DNA from: Denitrovibrio acetiphilus DSM 12809
GTDB lineage: Bacteria > Chrysiogenota > Deferribacteres > Deferribacterales > Geovibrionaceae
DNA: 64,000 nucleotides
Direction: 5' to 3'
Assembly (NCBI RefSeq): GCF_000025725.1
Contig: NC_013943.1
Location: 1,674,001 to 1,738,000, forward strand
Shown here: positions 53,376-61,963 of the stretch, one piece after another
How the letters are laid out: each line of letters opens with the position of its first letter
Position numbering within the stretch: the stretch's first letter is position 1
Translations under genes and position numbers: made by a program
The notes under the pieces: generated by a model
Told to the model about the DNA's origin: nothing
The model's input: only the letters and a program-made list of their open reading frames with translations
Database searches by the model: none

Positions 53376-54733
53376 TGAAAGCTGTCAAGTCTCTACGGAT
53401 AAAGATAATCATGGTATTTGCCGGATTCAGCTTTCTGCTCGGTTTCGCGCTTCTAATGGTAATCCTGATTGCAACTCAATACACTGAAGAATACACTCTG
53501 AAAAAACGTCTGCACCTTGAAACAGAAAGATATGTTAAATCAATAGTAAGCTCCCCCGTATCACCCGGAGCAGTTAGCTATGAAGCACCAGTTCCGAAAT
53601 CGTCACTTCTAACCAGCTACATAGGTGATGAGCTTTTACCCGAATGGGCATACAAGGAATTATCCTCACTCCCCGAAGGTGAATACAAAAAACAACACGA
53701 CAATCAGATTTATTATATCACCATAAGCAATCTGGCGAACCATCAGCGTTTCTATCTTATATATAACGTCACAACTATGCTTTCGGGGCATGAAAACATT
53801 GCTATAACAAGAAAATACTTCATGCTTACACTGTTTCCAACTTTCTTTATAGGGCTTCTGTTGGGCATCATTACAGCTTACAAAGCGGTCTCCCCTGTTA
53901 TCAGGCTTTCCAGTATCATCAAAAAAGCTGAGCAGAACAACACTACGCCTGAAAACTTCTCAGCGGATTTTGGTGATGATGAAACCGGTTTTCTTGCTAG
54001 AACTCTCGAACATTCTATAAAAGGAATGCAGTCTTCAATAGACAGAGAAAAAGCTTTTGCAAGGGATGCAAGCCATGAACTGAGAACACCTGTAGCAATC
54101 ATAAACGGTGCCGCAAGCCTTCTGCAAAAAGAGCTGGACGAATCAGATGAAAAAAAACTGGGACTACTTGCAAGAATCAACCGCGCAAACAAAACCATGG
54201 AACATCTGATAAACTCTTTTTTGTGGCTGTCCAGACAAGAAAAATACCATGCTGTTGGAGCAAGTAAAACATCTGTCGTTGTTAAAGAAGTTGTAGAAAA
54301 CATGAACTATCTTGTACAAAACAAACCGATAGAAATTATTGTAGAAGAACTCGAAGAGTCTATATTACCTGTTACCCCCCCTATCCTTTCAATATTAGTG
54401 GGAAACCTGCTGAGAAACGCAATTTCCTATACTGTTGAAGGGAGCGTGGTTATAAGTATATATGAAAAATGTATCGCTGTTAAAGATACAGGACCAGGGA
54501 TACCTAAAGACATACTGAATAATCTTAATATAGCCAACGGTGTACCTCAGGCAGACGGGTTCGGTTTTGGTCTGTCTATTGTTCATCGCATATGTTCGCA
54601 TATAGGCTGGAAGCTAATGATCGACTCAGAAGAGATGAAAGGGTCAACAGTTGTTTTGTGCTCAAGAACTCCAAACAAAAAGACCTGTCTAACCCCCTGT
54701 AAAAAAGGGCAAAAAGATAATACCTTTACCTGA
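53372..54733 (+). CDS. Sensor histidine kinase, partner of the OmpR-type regulator
   Basis: 453 residues. Helices at about 11-33 and 150-172, a periplasmic domain of about 110 residues, HAMP-like linker, HisKA with His235 in DASHELRTPVAIING, and HATPase with NLLRNAISYT, KDTGPGIP and GFGFGLSIVHRI. It is a classical kinase rather than the hybrid TorS type. It ends 76 bases before the torA-like gene. Signal unknown; the location suggests TMAO or a related N-oxide. Confidence 0.9.
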   Translation: MMKAVKSLRIKIIMVFAGFSFLLGFALLMVILIATQYTEEYTLKKRLHLETERYVKSIVSSPVSPGAVSYEAPVPKSSLLTSYIGDELLPEWAYKELSSLPEGEYKKQHDNQIYYITISNLANHQRFYLIYNVTTMLSGHENIAITRKYFMLTLFPTFFIGLLLGIITAYKAVSPVIRLSSIIKKAEQNNTTPENFSADFGDDETGFLARTLEHSIKGMQSSIDREKAFARDASHELRTPVAIINGAASLLQKELDESDEKKLGLLARINRANKTMEHLINSFLWLSRQEKYHAVGASKTSVVVKEVVENMNYLVQNKPIEIIVEELEESILPVTPPILSILVGNLLRNAISYTVEGSVVISIYEKCIAVKDTGPGIPKDILNNLNIANGVPQADGFGFGLSIVHRICSHIGWKLMIDSEEMKGSTVVLCSRTPNKKTCLTPCKKGQKDNTFT

Positions 54734-54808
54734 TCTTTACTTTCAGGCAACTATAAGATGTAAGAATGGCAGTTTTGTGGCTGTGAATACCCAAGGAGAG
54801 TTTACCAG

Positions 54809-57193
54809 ATGACAATAAACCGCAGATCATTTATCAAAATGGCAAGTGCAGCTATGGCTTCCCTTGCATACACACCAGATATTTTTGCATCAGGCGATGA
54901 AACACAGATAATAACTCACGCGACACATATGGGCCCCCTGAAAGGGTATGTCAAAAATGGTAAACTGGAAAAAATACTCGCATCAGAACACGATTTTGAC
55001 CCTGTAGACCTGATGTTCAGCCTGAAAGAAGCAACGTACTCCCCTACACGAATTAAGCAGCCCTGCGTGCGTAAAAGCTACCTCGACGGTTCTGACAAAA
55101 GGAACCTGCGCGGTGCTGAAGAATTTATTCAGGTGAGCTGGGAAAAAGCTTTGGATCTCACAGCTAAGGCTCTTCAGGATGTTAAAAGGATTTATGGTAA
55201 TGAGTCTATATTCCGTACCTCATATGCAAGATGGTCTCACCCTGGACATATACAGCAGCCGGCAAATCTTCTCGGGCGCACACTGGGGCTTTTCGGCGGG
55301 TTTACGGATGTTGTCGGAGACTACTCAGCCGGTGCATCTGTTCAGGTTCTACCATATATTGTAGGGGACTCTGAGGTCTACAGCATGCAGACATCCAGAG
55401 AAGTGGTGCTGGAGAACGTAGAGCTTATCATGATGTGGGGGCTGGATCCTTTTAAAACAAGTAAAATAGACTACAATGTGCCAGACCACAGTACAAAAGA
55501 CTGGTTCCTGCAAATGAAACAGAAAGGGGTGCAGTTTATCACAATTGACCCTACAAAAAATCTGACAACAAGAAAGCTGGACTCAGAATGGGTTCCTATT
55601 AAAGCCGCTACCGACGTAGCTATGATAATAGGCATGTGCCATACATTATATACTGAGAACTTGTATGACAAAGAGTTTATAGCGAAATATACTGTTGGGT
55701 TTACTGCTTTCAGCAAGTATCTAACCGGAGAACACGACGGCATAGAAAAAACTGCTGAGTGGGCAGAAAGCATCTGTGGAGTACCTGCCGAAAAGATTAA
55801 GCAGCTTGCAAGACTTGCTATGACGAAACGAACCACGATTACAGGGAGCTGGGCTCCACAGCGTATCCACCACGGCGAACAATTTCACTGGAGTCTTGTC
55901 GCTCTCGCCAGCATGATAGGTCAGATAGGATTGCCAGGTGGAGGCTTCTCTTTCAACATGCACTTTTGCGGTGCCGGCACATCCTACAGCGGAGCTAAAA
56001 GACCACTGCTTATCCCGCAGGGACGTAACCCGGTAAACACACTCATACCTGCATCCAGAATGGGCGACACGTTTTTGAACCCAGGCAAAACAATAGACTA
56101 TAACGGAAGTAAACTCACTTACCCTAATATTAAACTACTCTACTCCGCCGGACTGAACCCTATCGGTCTACAGCCTGATTTAAATAAGTTAATTGAGGGC
56201 TGCAAAAGAATTGAACATATCATCACCAATGAACCATGGTGGACGCCAACAGCAAAATTTTCAGATATTGTTCTGCCCGTCACTACGAGTTTCGAAAGAG
56301 ATGATATCGCATTCGGCAGTTCATACGGAGTTGAGCACTTATGGGCTATGAAACAGCTGATATCACCATTGTTTGAAGCAAAAGATGACTTCTGGGTATT
56401 TCGGGAGATATCAAAGAGGCTAGGGTTCGAAAATGAATTTACAGATGGAAAGACCATAGAGGAATGGATCAGATGGAGTTTTGAGATGAGCCAGCCGTCT
56501 GTTGACTTTGAAACTTTCTGGGAAAAAGGCTTCGTTTATAACATGACTCCGGAAGAGAATAAAAAATATATAAGACACTCGGAATTCAGAGCAAATCCGC
56601 AAAAAAACCGCCTGAGTACTCCTTCCGGACGCATTGAGCTTTTCTCTGAAAAGATAGCCTCCTTCGGATATGAAGACTGCCCCGGATTTCCTAAATGGAT
56701 AACTCCGGCAGAAGGAATAAACTCTTATGCAAGCAGAAGATTTCCGTATCACCTCATAACACCGCACCCCATGTACAGACTTCACTCTCAGCTTGATAAT
56801 ACCAGAGTAAGCAGAGATCATAAGTTTGACGACAGGGAACCGATGTACATAAATCCTGAAAACGCAAAACAGCTTGGAATTTCACACGGAGAAATTGTTG
56901 AGGTTTACAACAATAGGGGACATATGCTCGCAGGAGCTTTCCTGACAGAAAATATAGTAAAAGACTCAATTGCAATAGATGAAGGTGCGTGGTATGCTCC
57001 TGAAAATCCGCGGGAGAAAAACTCAAGATGCCTCTCAGGACAAGCGAACATACTTACGTCAGACAGACCGTCATCTAAACTTGCGCAGGCAACGACTTCA
57101 AATTCCTGTATGGTAGGCATAAGAAAAGTTAAAGGGAGAATAAAAAGAAACACGGCTTACGATGAGCCGGACATAAGGAAAGGTGATCTATAA
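54809..57193 (+). CDS. torA: TorA/BisC-type molybdoenzyme, probable trimethylamine-N-oxide reductase
   Basis: 794 residues. The N-terminus has a twin-arginine signal (NRRSFIKM), so the enzyme is folded with its cofactor before export to the periplasm. It has no N-terminal iron-sulfur cysteines, as in TorA, DorA and BisC. The molybdenum-coordinating serine is Ser173 in GDYSAGAS, the same motif as TorA. Later conserved blocks include MMWGLDPFKTSKIDY, GSWAPQRIHHGEQFHW and PMYRLHSQLDNTR. AAGGAG lies 10 bases before the start. The next gene encodes a cytochrome that shares an overlapping stop/start. Substrate assignment to TMAO over other N- or S-oxides is by family. Confidence 0.88.
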   Translation: MTINRRSFIKMASAAMASLAYTPDIFASGDETQIITHATHMGPLKGYVKNGKLEKILASEHDFDPVDLMFSLKEATYSPTRIKQPCVRKSYLDGSDKRNLRGAEEFIQVSWEKALDLTAKALQDVKRIYGNESIFRTSYARWSHPGHIQQPANLLGRTLGLFGGFTDVVGDYSAGASVQVLPYIVGDSEVYSMQTSREVVLENVELIMMWGLDPFKTSKIDYNVPDHSTKDWFLQMKQKGVQFITIDPTKNLTTRKLDSEWVPIKAATDVAMIIGMCHTLYTENLYDKEFIAKYTVGFTAFSKYLTGEHDGIEKTAEWAESICGVPAEKIKQLARLAMTKRTTITGSWAPQRIHHGEQFHWSLVALASMIGQIGLPGGGFSFNMHFCGAGTSYSGAKRPLLIPQGRNPVNTLIPASRMGDTFLNPGKTIDYNGSKLTYPNIKLLYSAGLNPIGLQPDLNKLIEGCKRIEHIITNEPWWTPTAKFSDIVLPVTTSFERDDIAFGSSYGVEHLWAMKQLISPLFEAKDDFWVFREISKRLGFENEFTDGKTIEEWIRWSFEMSQPSVDFETFWEKGFVYNMTPEENKKYIRHSEFRANPQKNRLSTPSGRIELFSEKIASFGYEDCPGFPKWITPAEGINSYASRRFPYHLITPHPMYRLHSQLDNTRVSRDHKFDDREPMYINPENAKQLGISHGEIVEVYNNRGHMLAGAFLTENIVKDSIAIDEGAWYAPENPREKNSRCLSGQANILTSDRPSSKLAQATTSNSCMVGIRKVKGRIKRNTAYDEPDIRKGDL

Positions 57194-57717
57194 ATAAACT
57201 AGTTCTTTTATTATTTTTTATTTCATTTGCAGTTTTTGCATATGCCAACACTAAGATGTTTACAAGTTCTCCAATTCAGCTTTCTAACTATAGTGCCGAA
57301 GCCATAGTTTATGACGGTACGCTAATCGAAGCTGTAAAAACCGAAAATGGCTTCAATGTTAAGCTGAGTGTCTGGGTGAATGAACAAGGTGAGCTTTACA
57401 TTGATCCTAAGAATAAACTTCTGGCAGGACACATTCTTTCCGGAGAAAACGTATATAATGCAAAAACAGAATTTGTGGGAACGGTTGATAAAGAATCTCT
57501 GACAGCCGACATCAGAAAAGCTCTTGCTCCGGCTGAAAATCTTTATTATGAAAGATGCGGAACTTGTCACCGTGCGTTTGACCCAGTCAAATATACTAAC
57601 ACAAGATGGCTTGCAGTGATGCAATCAATGAAATCACAGGCAGGTCTTTCAGAAGATGAATATAAACAGATAGTAAGATATCAACACATCTTGACATATT
57701 ATGAAGTCAGCTATTAG
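57190..57717 (+). CDS. Exported monoheme cytochrome c, TorC C-terminal-domain-like, apparent ATA start
   Basis: The frame reads NKLVLLLFFISFAVFAYA, a complete signal peptide, only if translation begins at the ATA at 57190. There is no ATG, GTG or TTG between the in-frame stop at 57184 and the first internal ATG at 57256, which lies after the signal peptide. AAGGTGA precedes the ATA at proper spacing, and ATA overlaps the torA stop as ATAA, where ATGA would be usual. The protein (175 aa) has one heme site, CGTCH at 123-127, in a sequence like the C-terminal domain of TorC/TorY (YYERCGTCHRAFDPVKYT). It likely passes electrons to the reductase. Confidence 0.75.
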   Translation: MNKLVLLLFFISFAVFAYANTKMFTSSPIQLSNYSAEAIVYDGTLIEAVKTENGFNVKLSVWVNEQGELYIDPKNKLLAGHILSGENVYNAKTEFVGTVDKESLTADIRKALAPAENLYYERCGTCHRAFDPVKYTNTRWLAVMQSMKSQAGLSEDEYKQIVRYQHILTYYEVSY

Positions 57718-58217
57718 CAGACTGAAATAAGCAATGGATTTTAACTGGAATAACAACCGAACAAGCCTGTTATTAAGCCCCGGAAATAACACCGAAGTTT
57801 TGATAACAGACTTGTTGTGGTTGCATAAACAGTGTCTGTAGAAAAACCTGCAATTGTGGAATCCTGCCACACAGCAGCTTCAAAACAGGCAATCAGTCGA
57901 TTATTTTGTGCAGAAAATTCAATACACCCCTGAATTTCCCATACGTTATCTATTGTCCTCTGTTTCCTGATCCATTGTAGTGAACGTATCGCAAAAACTC
58001 GACAGTCGTACTGTTTAGCACATTAACGGTAAAGATAAAGTAAAGAATAAGGTATTATAGTTTTTTTTCAATTATGACTGCAAGCAACAAAAAGTATATT
58101 TACAAAACACTTAGCATAGATCACTGAAAATCATTAAGGTAAATACGAAAAAATATAAATTCAACTGACCGTTTCCAGAGATGCTTAAGACTCAGACGCT
58201 CCTGTCATTATTTCAGA
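57718..58217. other. Intergenic region without a supported gene
   Basis: About 500 bases between the cytochrome and the small membrane-protein gene. A minus-strand open frame of roughly 95 codons covers 57722-58016 but has no start codon or ribosome site and no similarity I recognise, so I do not call it. The rest is A+T rich with a run of eight T near 58061. Confidence 0.5.
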
Positions 58218-58349
58218 CTAACACTCGTCGGTGTCCTTCTTTTTCTTCTCCCTACGAAGATACAAATGCTGTCCGACAATGCTAACCAGCCCCACTGCTA
58301 TTATAACGAGCCAGAGTGGATTAATACCTGCCTGCCTGATTGCTTCCAT
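58218..58349 (-). CDS. Small single-span membrane protein (43 aa), unknown
   Basis: 43 residues from the ATG at 58349 with GGGGG 8 bases upstream. A short N-terminus (MEAIRQAGINP) is followed by one membrane helix (LWLVIIAVGLVSIVG) and a charged tail (LRREKKKKDTDEC) that ends in cysteine. The positive tail suggests the C-terminus is cytoplasmic. It lies between torA-type genes and a porin. It is not similar to TorE/NapE as far as I can see. Confidence 0.6.
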   Translation of the reverse strand: MEAIRQAGINPLWLVIIAVGLVSIVGQHLYLRREKKKKDTDEC

Positions 58350-58440
58350 AATAAAATCCCCCAACGTTTTGTCTGTATATCTGTTTCAGTACCTTATATC
58401 AAATTTTTTATATAAAAGATACTCATCAGACTTTCTAATA

Positions 58441-58702
58441 TAGATTCCCACTGGTAAACCCGTGGTTCTATTGCTTCACACGTGATTAACACACGAATTC
58501 ACAACTTAGTTGTGACAGTTAGAGCATATGTAAAATACGTCACTGCGAAGCCCGCAGGGCTGTGGCAGTCTCTGAACTCGTTAGTTAATCCTGAGATTGT
58601 TTCGTCATTACATTCCTCGCAATGACTTATAGACTCTAAAGCTGTGATTCGATCATTCATACAAGCATAAATGCGTTGTGTTCTGTCTTCAACCGCATAA
58701 AA
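58441..58702. repeat. Dispersed hairpin-rich repeat, copy C
   Basis: About 260 bases, similar along its whole length to copy A at 26680, including the right-end part (ATGCGTTGTGTTCTGTCTTC) that copy B lacks. It lies between the small membrane-protein gene and the porin terminator. Confidence 0.9.
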
Positions 58703-58731
58703 AAGCCCCGCCGCTAAAAAACGACAGGGCT
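58699..58731 (-). terminator. Intrinsic terminator of the porin gene
   Basis: On the minus strand AGCCCTGTCG pairs with CGGCGGGGCT (10 bp with G-U pairs) around TTTTTTAG and is followed by a run of six T residues. Confidence 0.88.
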
Positions 58732-58773
58732 AAACTTGTTTCCATTCTGAACTGTTTCAATAACAGCAGGTCT

Positions 58774-60012
58774 TTACCTGCCTTGAAACTGAAAGGAGTA
58801 TGTCAGCAGAATACGTGTATCTGTGAGACCTTCACCGCCATCAACATTCATATCTGCATATCTGTATCTGATACCAAGCCCTTCAAGATATCCGGAAAAT
58901 GCATACTGTATGTTAAAATCAGTTTCATAAGTATCTCTTACTGTAGCAGTTTCATCTACATCGTAGTATGCATAAAACACATAAGCACTGAGACCTTTCA
59001 GACCTAATCCAGAGAAGTCATATGCCACTTTGGCACCCCAGGCATTCTCGTCACCTCTGGTTGCAGATGTCATCACCTGCTGTGCTATGATTTTATCAAA
59101 CCCCCACGGTGTTATCATGCCGTCATCACCTGTCTTAGCATAAAAACCGGTAACGTCGAATCCGGCAAATTTAACCCCTGCTCTGAACCCTGTCTGGCTT
59201 GTGCTCAGGTCTCCGTTAAGCTCGTCCCCCTGAGACTTCTGATAAAGTATCGACGGCTGAAAATACACATTAAACTGACCGATTTCTTTGCTGAGAGATG
59301 CTTTCAGGTATGAAATATCAAATACGTCATCCATTGTATAATACCACCCCTCAACTTTTGTCTGTACTTTCTCAACAGGCAGCTTATAGGCAGCACCCAG
59401 TATCACCAGATTTTTATCATCATCAATACTGTCTGCCCCGCCCGGTTCATTTGCCACAGCTTCCGCAACTGACACAAAGCTATCATCGTTCCACCCCATA
59501 GAGTCAGTTATGTAATAAGCTGAAAGTGTGAGCGAGTCGAAACTGTTATTTACGACAGACAGCCCTTTGTATGTCCGTGGCATCATACGTACATTATCGG
59601 TGTTAAGATAAGGAGTGTTAATCTCCTGAGCACCGTACTTTATTACCGTTTTGAACCACTCTCCCTGAATGTAATATTCCTGATTCCTTGTCACGCTTAC
59701 ATGATCACCTTCATCATCAGCTCCAAGCACACTGTACACACTGTCATCGTCATCACTGTTAATATCGTTTGACGTGCCAAATGCCACACCGAAAGAAACC
59801 CCGTGAAGCGCTGCGGTTTTGTAATACAGCAGCCCGCCTATAGCAACATCCTTTCTGGTGTTTACTGTGTCAAAGTCTCTGGTAAAGTCTAACACCTTAA
59901 CCTCGCCTCTGACAGCCCCCTGCACAAACATCTCCTTCAGGTTGTCTGCGGCAAAGACAGTAAGTGAAAAATTAAAAACCATAAAAGAAATTAGAAAAAG
60001 AATACGTAACAT
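58774..60012 (-). CDS. Outer-membrane porin, OprD/Opr-family type
   Basis: 412 residues with a signal peptide (FNFSLTVFAAD). The mature protein begins with NLKEMFVQGAVRGEVKVLDF, the family's opening, and contains ITDSMGWNDDSFV and many amphipathic strands, ending LLTYSFQFQGR. Ratios of aromatic and acidic residues fit a 16-18 strand barrel. It allows small solutes to pass the outer membrane. It is followed by a good terminator, and it is a single-gene unit. No clear operator was found in the 180 bases before it. Confidence 0.82.
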   Translation of the reverse strand: MLRILFLISFMVFNFSLTVFAADNLKEMFVQGAVRGEVKVLDFTRDFDTVNTRKDVAIGGLLYYKTAALHGVSFGVAFGTSNDINSDDDDSVYSVLGADDEGDHVSVTRNQEYYIQGEWFKTVIKYGAQEINTPYLNTDNVRMMPRTYKGLSVVNNSFDSLTLSAYYITDSMGWNDDSFVSVAEAVANEPGGADSIDDDKNLVILGAAYKLPVEKVQTKVEGWYYTMDDVFDISYLKASLSKEIGQFNVYFQPSILYQKSQGDELNGDLSTSQTGFRAGVKFAGFDVTGFYAKTGDDGMITPWGFDKIIAQQVMTSATRGDENAWGAKVAYDFSGLGLKGLSAYVFYAYYDVDETATVRDTYETDFNIQYAFSGYLEGLGIRYRYADMNVDGGEGLTDTRILLTYSFQFQGR

Positions 60013-60193
60013 AATTTAAACCTCCTTTTGTATCAACAAGCTCTGGCTGTGCAGAGCAAGTCCGCTTTTTTATATAGCCATACCGTCAAACAAAAAACTC
60101 TGACTCGCCGTGACTGACAATACGGACTATATTGTTTCATTTTCGTAAATATCAGACTGTCTTTTATACATATTGACAGCCGTTACCTTCTGT

Positions 60194-61393
60194 TCATTTC
60201 ATCGCACTGTTTCGGAGCGAGGCAAAAAAAGCAGTTAACGCTATTGCGGCAAGCATATAGGACGCCGTACTCCAGCCTGTATGTTCGGCTGTAAAACTGA
60301 AAAGAACCGGTCCGATAAACATCCCTATGTACTGCCCGAAAACAACGACAGCCATGCATGCCCCAGCCTTTTCCGGTTTACTGAAAAGCTCTGTTGCAGC
60401 GGTAAATATTCCTACAGGCATTGCCCCGCCCGCAACACCTATCAGAACCAAAGAGACTGCTGTCCATACAGGTGGAGCATTAAACATTATGAGGACTGAC
60501 ACTATTGCCAGAACACATCCTGCTATCACCGGTATTTTACGGGAGTGAATTTTATCCGATATTATCCCCGCAACCGGAGCTGTCGCCATAGAGCAAAGCA
60601 TCATGATAGTTAATATCCCCGAAGCTTTTACGGTGGAAAACCCACGGACACTTTCAAGAAAAACCGGCAGGTATGATTTAATGGAGATAGTAATGACATT
60701 AAACAACAAAAATATAGCCGCCAGAGACCACGCTTCACGTACTTTAAATACATCAAGCGAATGTCTGTCCTGAGTCTTTGGAGCTATACCAGTTGTTGAA
60801 ACAGGCATACTGAAAAACAAAAAGAACATTAAAAGCATAACCGCCGTATAACAAGATGAAAATATCCAGACATTCCTCCAACCGGACATACTAAAAAACG
60901 GTGCTGACAAAAATATTACAACATTTCCGGCAGGAACCCATGTTGACCAGACCCCCATCGGGATGCCTCGTTTCTCCGGAGGAAACCATGCAGACAGAGC
61001 AGCAGGGGCAGCAACAGAAAATAAGCCCATACCCACACCTTCTACAATCCGGCTGAAAAGGATCAGCGGAACTGAAGAGACTGCCCCGCCGACTGCCGAC
61101 CCGATCAGCAGAATACTCATAGACAAGAGCCCAAGCCTTCTTACTCCCATTTTCTGCAGTAATACTCCGGAAGGCAAAGCGCAAACAAAGCCTGCCAGAG
61201 CAAAGGAAGACATCAGCCACCCTGAAGCAGTCAGGCTTATATCCAGCTCAGATATAAGCCGCTGCATCATCGGAGGAACTTTAAACTGGTTAACAGGTGC
61301 AGCAATACCGGTCAGATACACCAGCGCCAGCATGAAGTAGCTTTTTTTCATGGTTAAATGCGGGTGCTTAAAAACACCCGCAGACATTGTCAT
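60194..61393 (-). CDS. MFS transporter
   Basis: 399 residues with 12 predicted membrane helices. Motif A-like GVLLQKMGVRRLG lies between helices 2 and 3 and a second, degenerate copy (GIISDKIHSRKIP) in the second half. The start overlaps the iron-sulfur gene stop by 4 bases (ATGA), although an internal ATG at 61351 gives a more usual N-terminus (MKKSYFMLALVYLTG). Coupling to a molybdoenzyme operon suggests that it moves the enzyme's substrate or product. In related operons a membrane anchor subunit would be expected in this place. Confidence 0.85.
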   Translation of the reverse strand: MTMSAGVFKHPHLTMKKSYFMLALVYLTGIAAPVNQFKVPPMMQRLISELDISLTASGWLMSSFALAGFVCALPSGVLLQKMGVRRLGLLSMSILLIGSAVGGAVSSVPLILFSRIVEGVGMGLFSVAAPAALSAWFPPEKRGIPMGVWSTWVPAGNVVIFLSAPFFSMSGWRNVWIFSSCYTAVMLLMFFLFFSMPVSTTGIAPKTQDRHSLDVFKVREAWSLAAIFLLFNVITISIKSYLPVFLESVRGFSTVKASGILTIMMLCSMATAPVAGIISDKIHSRKIPVIAGCVLAIVSVLIMFNAPPVWTAVSLVLIGVAGGAMPVGIFTAATELFSKPEKAGACMAVVVFGQYIGMFIGPVLFSFTAEHTGWSTASYMLAAIALTAFFASLRNSAMK

Positions 61394-61953
61394 TTGCCAA
61401 GATAGTAAAGGGATGGATTAGTCTTTGCCTCTGGCTTAAGCTGATATGCTTTGCCGGAAGCTACCAATTTTGCCACTTTACTACTTCTGTCGTTAAGATC
61501 TCCGAAAATCCTAGCCTGAACAGGACAGGACTGGACACAGAACGGTTCTTCATCCCTGTCTACCCTGTCAAAGCACAGGTTACACTTGTTTGACTGTCCA
61601 AGGTCTTCATCCATAACAGGCACACTGTAAGGGCATACCTCACTGCATGTTCCACAGCCGATACATGCACTGTAGTTAACGAAAACAATGCCGTCTTCCC
61701 TCTTTTGCATTGCTTTTGTAGGGCAGCTTGCAACACACATAGGTTTTTCACAGTGGTTGCATGAAAGTGTGCGAGAACGCATCTTAACATTCGGGTACTT
61801 ACCCACAGGCTGATACACATTCGGACTGCCAACAGTTTCAAGCTTACCCCAATAGATTTCGTTCGGCAGATCGTGGTCCACATGGCAGCCAACTATGCAG
61901 GTCTGACAGCCAATACATCTATTCGTATCTACTACAACTCCATAACGCTTCAT
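61390..61953 (-). CDS. Four-cluster [4Fe-4S] electron-transfer subunit (DmsB/PsrB/TtrB-like)
   Basis: 187 residues with four cysteine groups: CIGCQTCIVGCH, CNHCEKPMCVASCP, CIGCGTCSEVCPYS and CNLCFDRV with CVQSCP. This is the full set of four cubane clusters in the electron-transfer subunit of periplasmic or membrane-bound molybdoenzymes. There is no signal peptide; such subunits are exported bound to a TAT-carrying catalytic partner. It starts 11 bases after the catalytic gene. Confidence 0.93.
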   Translation of the reverse strand: MKRYGVVVDTNRCIGCQTCIVGCHVDHDLPNEIYWGKLETVGSPNVYQPVGKYPNVKMRSRTLSCNHCEKPMCVASCPTKAMQKREDGIVFVNYSACIGCGTCSEVCPYSVPVMDEDLGQSNKCNLCFDRVDRDEEPFCVQSCPVQARIFGDLNDRSSKVAKLVASGKAYQLKPEAKTNPSLYYLGK

Positions 61954-61963
61954 AATACCCTCC

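Noticed and set aside
57722-58016. Minus-strand open frame of about 95 codons in the gap after the cytochrome gene
   Set aside because: It has no start codon or ribosome site, no recognisable motif and no matching neighbour. It may be a gene relic, but I cannot support that.
26700-58700. A CRISPR array interpretation of the repeated hairpin element
   Set aside because: The three copies are over 10 kb apart, 230-260 bases long and not interleaved with spacers. No cas genes are present.
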